A DNA stretch of 64,000 nt from Haliclona indistincta (taxonomy: Eukaryota > Porifera > Demospongiae > Haplosclerida > Chalinidae): assembly GCA_964017065.1 (NCBI GenBank), contig OZ024786.1, positions 4,627,781 through 4,691,780 on the forward strand, in the 5' to 3' direction. Position numbers and translations under genes: made by a program. The notes under the pieces were generated by a model that saw only the letters and a list, made by a program, of their open reading frames with translations, was not told where the DNA came from and searched no databases. Positions within the stretch are counted from its first letter, which is position 1. Each line of letters begins with the position of its first letter. This document shows, in pieces, positions 34,832-45,383 of the stretch.

Positions 34832-35412
34832 GTGAGTGCTAATGGGCCAACACCAACTCCAATAGCACAAATTTTGAATGGCGCACAGGAGTTCACTACT
34901 AATCTCAAACAGCAGGCATTCACCATTTCTTCTAGAAACAAAACAACAACACTGTGCCCTGCAATAACATCCAATGCAGACGAGGCAGATCTGCGGGTAT
35001 GGCTGCACTGTAAACATTCTCAGGGCACAAAAGTTCTCATCTACTCACCAGACACTGATATTTATCACATTGGAATGACCAAAATACCATCAGAACTGAC
35101 CAACAAAGATGTCATTGTCTAATATCAAAATGTTTCACTGAAAATTCTAAATTCCTCTATCAGAATAAACTACTTAAATGCTTCTATACAGATTCTGAGT
35201 TAATACCAGTTCCAGAGATGATGCGACCACGAGTTATGCAACCCATCTACATGTCAACTGGCTGTGACTACGTCTCATCTTTCTATAGCATTGGAAAAGT
35301 AAAGGTTTGGCTATTCATTTTCATCAATAGAACAAGAAAAATGCTTTCTAGAACCGCGACTGGTGGGCTTTGGGAGTGTAGTAGGTATGACGCAGTACAA
35401 TCTTGTGTCTGA
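34832..35412 (+). pseudogene. PIN/FEN-like nuclease relic downstream of the CXXC finger
   Basis: The first frame (to 35122) has SNADEADLRVWLHCKHS and VLIYSPDTDIYHIGMT. The EAD and SPDTD clusters resemble the acidic metal-binding residues of FEN1/PIN-type nucleases. The frame ends in a stop at 35120; the match continues in another frame with QPIYMSTGCDYVSSFYSIGK, also typical of these proteins. I recall this CXXC plus 'EADLR..SPDTD..YHIGL' arrangement from many cnidarian and sponge repeats. Dead as read. Confidence 0.5.
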
Positions 35413-36149
35413 GCAGCAAGTACTGGTAGAGGAAACACCTCAAACACTATTTGAAGACAATAACGACAGTATACCACTGCATGTACATCGACTACCCCAA
35501 GTCTTCAGTAGTCATCTAGAGTGTGGTCAGCCGGCACATGGTCGTGCACCCTACACTGGCTGTGTGTCTCTTTCCCTCCCACTCTCTCCTTACATAACTG
35601 TTACTTATAGTTTATTTGTTTGTTAACTGTTTGTGTTGTCAGTTCTACTGCGCTCGTGAGAGCGTGATATTCACTTGGGCCATTGCCAGTGGTAAACTCC
35701 CTCCAATGACTCGTGTCAGCCTCTGTTAGCTCCACTGATAGGGATAGTAGGTATAAACCAATGTAATACTACCGGGCACACCACAATCCAACCATAACTA
35801 CCACTTAGACTATGTACATCTGTGTAACGATCTGTTAAAGTATCCACAAGTCTGTGGATCAGGCCAATGGTTGACCATGAGACTATATGTGGACTGTTGT
35901 TCGCTTGTTTGTGCCATTGGGGGAGTGGCCCTTGCGAGACTACTAACCAGACCACCTCATTTCCTAATAGATTTGGGTGTAAAGTACGTCCAACTGATTG
36001 GCGTACCTTGATAACAGTCATTAATGATCTCTTATCTTTTTGGAAACAATATTTCAGCCAAGACAGACAATTGAAGACCTTGTCCATCATGGTCAAACAT
36101 AAAGACGGTAACTATTCGTTAGCCGATAAAACGCTCACATAAAGTTTAC
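35413..36149. other. Non-coding spacer
   Basis: No gene recognised. Open frames on both strands near 35716-36142 mirror each other and have no motifs. Confidence 0.5.
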
Positions 36150-36290
36150 TCCAGGTATCCAAAGAAAAGGTGCACCTATTTCATCTTGCATTGGTTTTAT
36201 AGATGGTACTATAAAGTCAATTGCTCGACCTGTGGTCAATCAGTGACTAGTATATAGTGGGCACAAACGAGTGCATTGTCTCAATAAATT
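36150..36290 (+). pseudogene. Second PIF/Harbinger relic
   Basis: A short stretch encodes KGAPISSCIGFIDGTIKSI and ARPVVNQ, then after a frame shift YSGHKRVHCL. It is homologous in position to the relic at 32397 but not identical, so it derives from a different element. It holds only the first catalytic Asp region. Confidence 0.65.
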
Positions 36291-37083
36291 TATTAAGTAA
36301 ATAATCTATTTATTATTCAACATGACACAGCAGGTTTGCAATCATTTTCTAATGATCAGAACAAGATCAGAACAGTGCTAAAGGTACAGTTTTTGACCCT
36401 CGGGCAGCCTGGTCTGATGTATTTTTGCCACCAAGAAAATGTGCTATATTTGGTGTGTGTTGCAAAGGAGTGTCAAAGCAGGTTCACAACATGACAGTAT
36501 TAAGCATTCAAAAAACATATCACCTCCAAATGAAATTAATCTTGAACATGAAACGTAGATGCACATCCTGATATTCCACTGAGTAAAGTGAGACAGAATT
36601 TAAGTGAAGCTAATTTAAAGTACAAGGATGTAACTTGATGTTAACTGCTCTACAGCAATTAGGTGTCACTGATATCAAAACATTTAACTTGCAGGAATTC
36701 ATAACCGTTAGGTTTAATAATTATTTCCATTAACATTCCAACCTACTATAACTTGTAGAGCCAAGGACCAAACACTGCAAGAACGATAGCCGCTTCCAAG
36801 AATTTCCAAACTCGCTACACTTGTAGTTTTCAAGCAGTTTGCGTGTAGTACGTTTCCAAGTCTGTAAAGTGCTTGCACACTGTAATTAAGTAGTATACAT
36901 ATTCGTACACCTAGGACAAGTAGTGTACAAACTTGCACAGAAGCAATATCCAGTTTCCTAGCTAGTTCGCCATTCAAGCTAAAATTGCATTCCTGCATGC
37001 GCGCGGGTATTAAACTTTGAACTTTTGAACTCCAGTTTCACAATGCGTTTACACTAATAGGTGATTATTCTGTGTAATACAAT
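36291..37083. other. Non-coding spacer
   Basis: No gene recognised. Confidence 0.5.
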
Positions 37084-37603
37084 ATCTAGTCGTCTGTTAT
37101 AACAAATTTTACAGCAAGCGCGACAAGTGTGTCGGTGGGTTAATATTATTATTATAAACATTAATTGGAAGTATGATGATGGTCAATTAGCTTGAGCACC
37201 CCCTGTGAAGATTCCTAGAATCACCACTATCATAATATATTACATAAATATATCAATATTATTAATATATCACTGTGCCTCCTAGTACAGGTATGGGCAT
37301 CTAAAGACAAACTTACATCAGACCTCTCTACAGTACACATTTATTACAGATAGTATATTAAACCAGTTACCATAGCAACAACAATTTTTTGCAACACAAA
37401 AAGTTCACTTTCTATGATGGTTTGTGTAAAAGGCTTTGGGTGGATAACTCAAGCCTGCCTCTTCTCTCAATGAGCTCACGAGTTGCTCTTTGTGAGTTGC
37501 ACACGAGAGAACATATGAAACACATATGACATCTAACTATATTCCACTATCAAATACAAAGATTCATCGTGATTCAAATTTAACTGTATGCAAGGTATGG
37601 TGA

Positions 37604-37807
37604 ATGGGTGAAGGCAACGTACATCTGGGTAAATGGACAGCGATGTCCATTGCCCAAGATGGATTTGGTTTACCTATTTTTTCATCCTCTGTGTTTTCTT
37701 ATTTCATTACTGGCGACATCTCTGCGGAGGTATTTGTGAATGAAGTGCCGCACCCAGGAGTGAGACAATGCATTAGTGATGTAAGGTTGAAAGTTGATTA
37801 TACATAA
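37604..37807 (+). CDS. Exon-like ORF 1 of the 3.6-kb unit
   Basis: 67 codons with FGLPIFSSSVFSYFITGD and AEVFVNEVPHPGVRQCISD. It is identical, codon for codon, to the frame at 41209-41412 in the second copy. No domain recognised. Confidence 0.3.
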   Translation: MGEGNVHLGKWTAMSIAQDGFGLPIFSSSVFSYFITGDISAEVFVNEVPHPGVRQCISDVRLKVDYT

Positions 37808-38284
37808 AATTAACTTATTATCAATAAAAGGTTCAACATGCTGAAGATGATGAATCACACGAAAGAGCTGCTTGCATGATCAATTATGCTGTTCTGCTGC
37901 TTGCATGCTATGGTTCTGCTGCTTGCACGCTTCCATGACACCGTTTTGATGCTTCCATGTATCTGCTGCACGCATACGTGCTGTCATATGCATAATTGCA
38001 TGCTAGTATACATGCTATATTCTGCACGGAGGCATCAGCACCTTTGGTGCTTTATTTTTACTCATCAATATTTTTCTCAGCTTGAGTGAGAGCAACATAT
38101 TCATACAGTATCCAAATGCAAACATCATCAGCGGCTGGCATCTTTGCGAAGTCCCACCCAACTACCCAATCAAGGTATTTAACAACATGACATTTGCCCA
38201 TCATCTTTATGAATCAGTTTTTACATTTAAAAAATAATTGAGCTTGAGCTTAATGAGCTTGAGCAAATTGATTTGTACTTTATA

Positions 38285-38877
38285 TCGGTGAGTGACCTGT
38301 CAGTACCTCAACTTCTAGACAAGCATGACAAGGTTAACGAAGATGAGTTTTGGGATTTGGTGAAAAAGGTATAGTTGTGAAAGGCCTTTGTGAAGGTAAT
38401 TGCAGTATTTGGCAATTTTCTGTGTTAAAATTTAAATCAGGACGCACCAATCGATACGAAGTGACGCCTTCGTATACCTTCTGGGCTCCTTGGATTGGAA
38501 GGAATGTTAGAAATAGTGAAGTAGTGTTCAATACAGAACACAGAAAGTGCCACCGAGAGGAAGATGAGAACGAGCTGTGCAATTTGGAAATCAGTGAGGA
38601 CAGATTGATCAAACTCCTGCATGGCAACAAGGTATAAACTGAATTTAATAATCACTTTTCTACATAGCACATAATTTTATGCATCTAGTACATGTATGAT
38701 TGTTGGAACAATTGTATGCAGGTTGAAGTAGTGCGTAGTCTGTGCCGCCAGTGTGGTCTACCTGACAAGGGGTCAAAGGTGGAGTGTGTTTTAAGGCTTC
38801 AAAAAACCATTTGTAACAGAAATGTATACAATAAGGTTTTCTCAAAAATTTGGGGTGCTTCAGGTGTGTTTCACTAA
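38285..38877 (+). pseudogene. SAP-domain exons, copy 1
   Basis: The frame starting near 38285 (LLDKHDKVNEDEFWDLVKK) breaks at an A-run near 38368 and resumes as GIVVKGLCEGNCSIWQFSV and YTFWAPWIGRNVRNSEVVF up to 38629. A phase-0 intron (donor 'gtataaact', acceptor 'tgtatgcag') leads to 38722, encoding VEVVRSLCRQCGLPDKG and SKVECVLRLQK, the helix-turn-helix pattern of a SAP DNA-binding motif. In this copy an extra A in the run after 'ggcttc' throws the SAP exon out of frame; copy 2 stays open. Confidence 0.45.
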
Positions 38878-39761
38878 TTTGTACGATAATTTAGAGGCAT
38901 CTGCACTTTTGGTGCTTTATTTTTACTCATCACTATTTTTACATTTAAAAAATAAATTTGCATCAGTGTAGCAAGGATACTAAAAATTAATAGCAAAATG
39001 AATAGTACCTTGAGTTAGAAATTAAGACAGATTTTCGAAAAAGAAAAATGCAATTACTCTCTCGAATGTCCACAGACAGATTGTGATAGAAAACGGAAGA
39101 CGGAAACCAACTAGGTCTCACACAACTGCCGCATACTCAATAAGTTAGCCTTGTTCAGTGTATGGTGCACCATGTTTGTTCATCCACTCATTACTTTATA
39201 TTTGACAATTGCACATTTTTAGTCAGAGTCCCGATAATAATAAAAAGTTTCATATTTTCAGTGTCATAGATAGTGTTTAGGGTTGGGAGTGCATTGTGCA
39301 GGGGCCTTGGATGGTCAACCGCACCACACGAAAATATGAGTAGCTAGGGGACCAAGGAGATCATACCCAGTGGATGGTCGGTAGAAAGTGTGAAGGGCTT
39401 CACACAGCATTGGTGACAGTAAGCAGTCCAACTGTATCCTGTACATAAGATATCATGCTTCAGGTGATTCTTCTTTTTCCAGGTCATCCCACAGCTTCTG
39501 CACTCAGCCAGGTACAAACCGCGATAACCAAATAATAAATTAATCTATTCCAATTAGTGGACAAAGCAAGAATGGTAAAACCAATTCTCAACCTTTATAA
39601 CCTTTACAAATAATGTGCACACACATTGAGGAACCCACAGTAACATCAGCATCTCTCTCTGCCAAGGAAACTGGTGAATTTGAAAGTAGTGAGGGGTAGG
39701 TAAGAAATAATTTAAAGTTTTAATTGTGCAATGAGTTTACAAGTGTTCTTTAACGACAGGA
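38878..39761. other. Non-coding part of the 3.6-kb unit
   Basis: Part of the duplicated segment up to 39437, then unique. No gene recognised. Confidence 0.5.
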
Positions 39762-39983
39762 TGTGCATGTGGTATTTCATATCTGTGGAGACAAGTTGAT
39801 CACACAACCATACATGAGAATTGGCAAAACCGTGTCCAACGAGATTTATTACTTGAGGACAGTTGTTCCTACCAAATTGCAAGATCCAAGGGAGATTGCT
39901 ATTTCCCATATGCCAACTCCTGATGACGACGAGGCTATTCGAAGCAACTGGTGTACCTCAATGAAAAACATGGAATTTAATTA
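39762..39983 (+). CDS. Exon-like ORF in the unique part of the unit
   Basis: After 'ctttaacgacag' the frame encodes DVHVVFHICGDKLITQPYM, then SNEIYYLRTVVPTKLQDPRE and TPDDDEAIRSNWCTSM before a TAA. Composition is protein-like. It is absent from the truncated second copy. Domain unknown. Confidence 0.35.
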
Positions 39984-40232
39984 ATTTCGACAGAGTGGTG
40001 AATTGCCTTGTCGTAAATTGTTGCAAAATAAGGTTTAGTGCAAAAACACAAATACACCGTGGATTGGGAAAATATTTTTATTTTTATTTTTCTAATTTTT
40101 ATTTTGCACCATAACGTCAGCCAAATTTTAGCATGCAACATACAAGAATTGTCAGACGCTTCCAACTTTTCAAGAGTTTCTGTGTCACGTTAGCCTGTAT
40201 GTGCGTTACATGTAGCTGTATATTTCTATCAG

Positions 40233-40377
40233 TTGCCATGAGGACATATTTAAAAGTATTAGAAACAAAGCTCAGCGAAACCGTAGGGAGATACAGGAGG
40301 CTGCTAGAACTAGACAACGACGTCACCAATGCATGATCAATCCAAGTGTTTATAATCAAGTGAAAAAGAAGAATTAG
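40233..40377 (+). CDS. Basic terminal exon candidate
   Basis: After a good acceptor 'tatttctatcag' a 47-codon frame encodes CHEDIFKSIRNKAQRN, RREIQEAARTRQRRHQ and ends YNQVKKKN. It is strongly basic, as in tails of DNA-binding proteins. It may be the last exon of the SAP gene of copy 1. An alternative frame here is less protein-like. Confidence 0.3.
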
Positions 40378-40692
40378 AGTACAATGGAGAAAACAGCTTG
40401 CATAAAAGCCTTGTTCTCACTCTGAGACACACGAATACCATGTATCCCAACATCACAGGTCTGGTCAAGATTTTGTGCACTCTTCCCGTCACCACATGCT
40501 CTGCAGAATGATAGTTTACGATCAAGGATGACTAATAGAAGACTCAGTGGGCTAACTTTGCTACACATTCACCATTACTTCCTCATTGACATAATAAAGG
40601 CAATAGACACATTTGCCAGAAATATTTAATGATGAAGAGAACCTCAAGAACTGAACTTATAACAGACGACTAGATGTAGCTATGAGTTATGT

Positions 40693-43072
40693 TTATAACA
40701 AATTTTACAGCAAGCGCGACAAGTGTGTCGGTGGGTTAATATTATTATTATAAACATTAATTGGAAGTATGATGATGGTCAATTAGCTTGAGCACCCCCT
40801 GTGAAGATTCCTAGAATCACCACTATCATAATATATTACATAAATATATCAATATACATAAATATATTAATATATCACTGTGCCTCCTAGTACAGGTATG
40901 GGCATCTAAAGACAAACTTACATCAGACCTCTCTACAGTACACATTTATTACAGATAGTATATTAAACCAGTTACCATAGCAACAACGATTTTTTGCAAC
41001 ACAAAAAGTTCACTTTCTATGATGGTTTGTGTAAAAGGCTTTGGGTGGATAACTCAAGCCTGCCTCTTCTCTCAATGAGCTCACGAGTTGCTCTTTGTGA
41101 GTTGCACACGAGAGAACATATGAAACACATATGACATCTAACTATATTCCACTATCAAATACAAAGATTCATCGTGATTCAAATTTAACTGTATGCAAGG
41201 TATGGTGAATGGGTGAAGGCAACGTACATCTGGGTAAATGGACAGCGATGTCCATTGCCCAAGATGGATTTGGTTTACCTATTTTTTCATCCTCTGTGTT
41301 TTCTTATTTCATTACTGGCGACATCTCTGCGGAGGTATTTGTGAATGAAGTGCCGCACCCAGGAGTGAGACAATGCATTAGTGATGTAAGGTTGAAAGTT
41401 GATTATACATAAAATTAACTTATTATCAATAATAGGTTCAACATGCTGAAGATGATGAATCACTCGAAAGAAGAGCTGCTTGCATGATCAATTATGCTGC
41501 TAGCATGCTTCAGTTCTGCTGCTTGTATGTTTCCATGGTTCAGCTGCTTCCATGCTACCATGGTTCTGCTGCTTGCATGCTATGATTCTGCTGCTTGCAC
41601 GCTTCCATGATACTGTTTTGATGCTTCCATGTATCTGCTGCACGCATACGTGCTGTCATATGCATAATTGCATGCTAGTATACATGCTATATTCTGCACG
41701 GAGGCATCAGCACCTTTGGTGCTTTATTTTTACTCATCAATATTTTTCTCCCGCTACAGTTTGCGAAGTCCCACCCAACTACCCAATCAAGGTATTTAAC
41801 AACATGACATTTGCCCATCATCTTTATGAATCAGTTTTTACATTTAAAAAATAATTGAGCTTGAGCTTAATGAGCTTGAGCAAATTGATTTGTACTTTAT
41901 ATCGGTGAGTGACCTGTCAGTACCTCAACTTCTAGACAAGCATGACAAGGTTAACGAAGATGAGTTTTGGGATTTGGTGAAAAAGGTATAGTTGTGAAAG
42001 GCCTTTGTGAAGGTAATTGCAGTATTTGGCAATTTTCTGTGTTAAAATTTAAATCAGGACGCACCAATCGATACGAAGTGACGCCTTCGTATACCTTCTG
42101 GGCTCCTTGGATTGGAAGGAATGTTAGAAATAGTGAAGTAGTGTTCAATACAGAACACAGAAAGTGCCACCGAGAGGAAGATGAGAACGAGCTGTGCAAT
42201 TTGGAAATCAGTGAGGACAGATTGATCAAACTCCTGCATGGCAACAAGGTATAAACTGAATTTAATAATCACTTTTCTACATAGCACATAATTTTATGCA
42301 TCTAGTACATGTATGATTGTTGGAACAATTGTATGCAGGTTGAAGTAGTGCGTAGTCTGTGCCGCCAGTGTGGTCTACCTGACAAGGGGTCAAAGGTGGA
42401 GTGTGTTTTAAGGCTTCAAAAACCATTTGTAACAGAAATGTATACAATAAGGTTTTCTCAAAAATTTGGGGTGCTTCAGGTGTGTTTCACTAATTTGTAC
42501 GATAACTTGGAGGCATCTGCACTTTTGGTGCTTTATTTTTACTCATCACTATTTTTACATTTAAAAAATAAATTTGCATCAGTGTAGCAAGGATACCAAA
42601 AATTAATAGCAAAATGAATAGTACCTTAAGTTAGAAATTAATTAAGACAGATTTTCGAAAAAGAAAAATGTAATTACTCTCTCGAATGTCCACAGACAGA
42701 TTGTGATAGAAAACGGAAGACAGAAACCAACTAGGTCTCACACAACTGCCGCATACTCAATAAGTTAGCCTTGTTCAGTGTATGGTGCACCTTGTTTGTT
42801 CATCCACTCATTACTTTATATTTGCCAATTGCACATTTTTAGTCAGAGTCCCGATAATAATAAAAAGTTTCATATTTTCAGTGTAATAGATAGTGTTTAG
42901 GGTTGGGAGTGCATTGTGCAGGGGCCTTGGATGGTGTACAGCTAGTCAACCGCACCACACGAAAATATGAGTAGCTTGGGGACCAAGGAGATCATACCCA
43001 GTGGATGGTCGGTAGAAAGTGTGAAGGGCTTCACACAGCATTGGTGACAGTAAGCAGTCCAACTGTATCCTG
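40693..43072 (+). repeat. Second, 3'-truncated copy of the 3.6-kb unit
   Basis: Near-identical to 37097-39437. It starts at 'ttataacaaattttacagc', 18 bp after the right TIR of copy 1, without the outer 13 bp of the left TIR, and loses similarity at 43073. The main difference is an expansion of 'ctgctgcttgcatgct'-like words at 41490-41590. Confidence 0.9.
41902..42479 (+). pseudogene. SAP-domain exons, copy 2
   Basis: Same gene as 38285-38877. The break at the A-run before GIVVKG (near 41985) is shared with copy 1, so it predates the duplication or is a true intron/exon feature I have misread. The SAP exon 42339-42479 is open for 47 codons and ends at a good donor ('gtgcttcag' then 'gtgtgt'), in phase 0. 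Confidence 0.5.
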
Positions 43073-43249
43073 CTGGGCGGTTATCGGTCCCGGTACTAGT
43101 ACTGTGTTTGTCATCAGCAATGCCAAGGGAGTGGTTCACGTGTATTACCCAACCCCATCTGCATTATGTGGTGTCAGGGGTGCTCTAGTATTCCGACCCT
43201 AGCAACATTAAATAATAATAGATTCCCATTCTAAATGGATCATAACATC
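42480..43249. other. End of duplicated unit and adjoining spacer
   Basis: A plus frame at 43005-43202 starts within the repeat and crosses its end (IGPGTSTVFVISNAKG). It may be the original continuation of the element, but no domain is recognisable. Confidence 0.35.
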
Positions 43250-43689
43250 TTTTGTATCATCTACAACATCACAAGCAACCAAGAAACTCGCTCATCTTTA
43301 TTTGCATGGTTTGGGATACCGTCTGCCGTAGTTCATGGAATCAAGAATAAGACTTCCCTTCCTTATCACCCTTGATTAGCTGAACGTGCAGTCCAAGAAA
43401 GGTCTCCGTAAAGTAACTGAGGGTAGAGGGAGAGGAATGGCTGCCGGGTCATGTGCTGAGACCTTTGATATCAAGTTGACGGACTTCAGGCTGTGGAAGC
43501 GGCTTTAAAACCACAACTTTAAAGTAAGAACAGCTTGACAGGAGCGAACACTCAAACTGACATACTCAGCGACTCATCTCGATCTAAGACTGGATACTCT
43601 TCCACGAACTCTCAACCTCGTTATCCCCTTCGTACACTGACAGTCCCAAATAATCGGCACAGCCCAAGTTCCAACTAAGGAAGGAATGA
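43250..43689 (+). pseudogene. Ty3/gypsy-type pol relic: integrase core and C-terminus
   Basis: Across two frames one reads SSTTSQATKKLAHL, WFGIPSAVVHGIKN and LPYHP then LAERAVQ, the 'FG-P..V-SDNG' to 'YHP-S-G-AER-VQ' stretch of retroviral-type integrases, with the block holding the second Asp deleted. Downstream fragments (LTDFRLWKR, PRYPLRTLT) fit the end of gypsy pol. A purine-rich tract 'aaggaaggaatga' precedes the putative LTR. Confidence 0.6.
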
Positions 43690-43891
43690 TGTGGTGTACT
43701 GAGTCACTACTGACATTATGTTTTTATTGTGGTTTGTTTGTTGTTAAGTACATAGGACCCTTTAGTGTTTAGATGAACTTGTGTTATAAGGACATCTGTC
43801 TAATGTGTATTATTTGCAGCATTATCTGTTGTATTCTGGTATCGTAAATACAGTGTGCGAATATATATCACTTGTTTTATTGTGCTTCACA
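43690..43891 (+). mobile_element. Putative 3' LTR of the gypsy relic
   Basis: Starts TGTGGTGTACTGAGTC directly after the purine tract and ends near 'gtgcttcaca', so the TG...CA edges fit an LTR of about 200 bp. No second LTR is present in the window to prove it. Confidence 0.45.
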
Positions 43892-43903
43892 TGCATAGGG
43901 CAG

Positions 43904-44046
43904 CTGTCTAGATGACTTGGCTGCTGTCGTGGAAGTGTCCGCTGTCAGTAAAACTGCCCAGCTGGTTGGACGAGAAGATGGGACTACGTATGTAGAAATG
44001 TACGATTGGACACCATTTCTTGCCCCACACTTCAAGAGGATTCCTG
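43904..44046 (+). CDS. Single exon of an uncharacterised transposon-associated family
   Basis: Between 'catgcatagggcag' and a donor 'gtaagaagc' the 143 bp encode LDDLAAVVEVSAVSKTAQLV, then EMYDWTPFLAPHFKRIPG. The 'YDW-x-x-F-x-x-x-F-K' pattern is familiar from repeat-derived proteins in cnidarians and sponges, usually followed by HHF. The following exon is not visible. Confidence 0.4.
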
Positions 44047-44417
44047 GTAAGAAGCAATACAATAGAGACATTAATTTTTGAACCGCACGGGGAACGTGTA
44101 ACGCGTAGACGTCACGTGAGCTGCTCTCACAGGTACAACTACGCGTCCTTTTTCCCGTTACCAACGTGTAGCAGGTGCTCTAGCCGTCAACCTCTTCCCT
44201 GAAGTTTATACGAACGCCTCAGCATCGCGTTCTCCATTTCCGGCCACCTCAAGGTTGAGCTAAAGGGAAGGGGGTGCCCAGAGAGGCTAGAAAGGCTGAT
44301 AGGGAAACTTTGCTCTGAGGACAGCAAGGCACTGAAAGGTTAGTGGACGGATATAGGCTAAATTGGCGTAGCTTGTTTTAGGACGGCTGAGTGGGCGACG
44401 TCGCTGTGTATACACAG
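44047..44417. other. Spacer
   Basis: No gene recognised; moderately CpG-rich around 44080-44160. Confidence 0.5.
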
Positions 44418-44821
44418 CTTTCAAAGGGATATGCAGAATAAGTTAGAGGGAGAAAAAGCAACAAAGCTGCAAAAAGAAATAGAAGAGAAGACCATGGCTG
44501 AGGAGATGAGAAAATCAGCGATGGAGACTATTTCTCGTAGGCTATAGTATAATAATTGTGCATAACTAATTTTTTTATATTAGAAAGGAAGAGACGGACG
44601 ACAGGGCATCAAAGTTGTCAGCAGTAGAAATGCTAGAGAACAAGTTCAAAATGAAGGCAGAATTAAAGGAAAAAGAGCTTGAGTTGAGGCAAAAAGAACT
44701 AGAATTGAAAGAGAAACAGATGGAGCGAGAATACGAAGAGAAGCAAAGAATGGAAGAAGTAAGAAAGAGAAGAATGGAGATGGAATTCGAAGAAAAACAA
44801 AGCTTGTCCGGACATAATTAG
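44418..44821 (+). CDS. Coiled-coil C-terminal exons, ended by a hAT insertion
   Basis: Exon 44418-44536 (after 'gtatacacag', before 'gtaggc') encodes FQRDMQNKLEGEKATKLQK and MRKSAMETIS. Exon 44584-44821 has SKLSAVEMLENKFKMKAEL, then a long charged coil with ELELRQKELELKEKQMERE. The tail resembles the coiled C-terminus of Myb/MADF-type transposon-associated proteins. The phases of the two exons differ by one as read. The hAT element enters after codon Asn (44816-44818) and its first three bases, TAG, serve as the stop. Without it the frame would read one more codon (GTC) and then TGA. Confidence 0.5.
44811..44818. repeat. 8-bp target-site duplication, left
   Basis: GACATAAT immediately left of the hAT element; the identical 8 bp lie immediately right of it at 45384-45391. 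Confidence 0.95.
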
Positions 44822-45383
44822 TGCTAAAACGAATCAATCGAATATTCGTTCGTTAGCGTGTTCGTTCGTTAATTCGTCAATATTCGATTGAATCACGTGA
44901 TCTACACGTGTCATGGCGAGTTCTTCATCTGCTGATTGTGGCACAAACGACGCTCCATTCGAGAAGTCCAGTAGATCGCACGTGTGGAAATACTTCAATC
45001 GAAAGAAAAACTATGCTAAGTGTCTTTTGTGCTCTGCTGAGTACAAGTACAATGGTGGGACAACGTCCAATCTTATTGCTCATCTAGAGCGAAAGCATCC
45101 AGCTTCAGTTACCAAGCCAGCTACCAGGTCAAAGCAGGAAGAAGGTAGTCAAGCGCAACAGTCAATGAGATCTTTTGTGCAAGCACAACCGTGCAGCAGT
45201 AAACCTTGTTCTGTCAACACACAACGTGAAATCACGCGGATTCTTTCTCGATGGCCTTGGCTGAATTTTTCCACTTTGTACATGTAATAATTGTATTTTG
45301 CATGTGCGAATAGAATATTCGATTATTCGTTCGATTTGGAAAGATTCGATTTGTTACGATTTCAAACATTCGTTTTAGCACTA
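44819..45383 (+). mobile_element. Non-autonomous hAT element with BED ORF
   Basis: 565 bp with TIRs TAGTGCTAAAACGAAT (left) and the exact inverse ending at 45383, flanked by a perfect 8-bp duplication (GACATAAT). Both features define hAT superfamily insertions. Subterminal 'attcg' words repeat on both sides. The transposase catalytic part is missing; only the N-terminal BED exon remains. Confidence 0.93.
44913..45287 (+). CDS. BED zinc-finger ORF inside the hAT element
   Basis: 124 codons from an ATG 94 bp inside the left end. Residues about 18-62 form a BED finger: SHVWKYFNRKKNYAKCLLC, the C-x2-C pair, then YNGGTTSNLIAHLERKHP with the H-x4-H pair. A Ser/Gln-rich linker follows, and the ORF then runs into the right subterminal region where the catalytic domain has been deleted. 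BED fingers are the usual DNA-binding part of hAT transposases, so the product could still bind element ends. The frame is intact. Confidence 0.75.
   Translation: MASSSSADCGTNDAPFEKSSRSHVWKYFNRKKNYAKCLLCSAEYKYNGGTTSNLIAHLERKHPASVTKPATRSKQEEGSQAQQSMRSFVQAQPCSSKPCSVNTQREITRILSRWPWLNFSTLYM

Larger units (their letters stand above)
37084..40675 (+). mobile_element. 3.6-kb unit with 19-bp TIRs carrying SAP-domain exons (copy 1)
   Basis: ATCTAGTCGTCTGTTATAA at 37084-37102 is exactly inverted at 40657-40675. Between them lie several exon-like segments on the plus strand (37604-37807, 38285-38860, 39762-39983 and 40233-40377). The first 2.3 kb recur almost identically at 40693-43072. No target-site duplication is obvious and no known transposase motif is seen. 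It could be an undescribed DNA element, or a duplicated host segment with a fortuitous inverted pair. Confidence 0.55.

Noticed and set aside
37886..38089. Cys/His-rich ORF in the duplicated unit (also 41552-41854)
   Set aside because: It is driven by the 'ctgctgcttgcatgct' repeat and changes length and frame between the two copies.
37097..43072. LTR retrotransposon with 2.3-kb LTRs around a 1.25-kb interior
   Set aside because: The direct repeats contain introns and exon-like frames, do not start TG or end CA, and the interior lacks gag or pol motifs.
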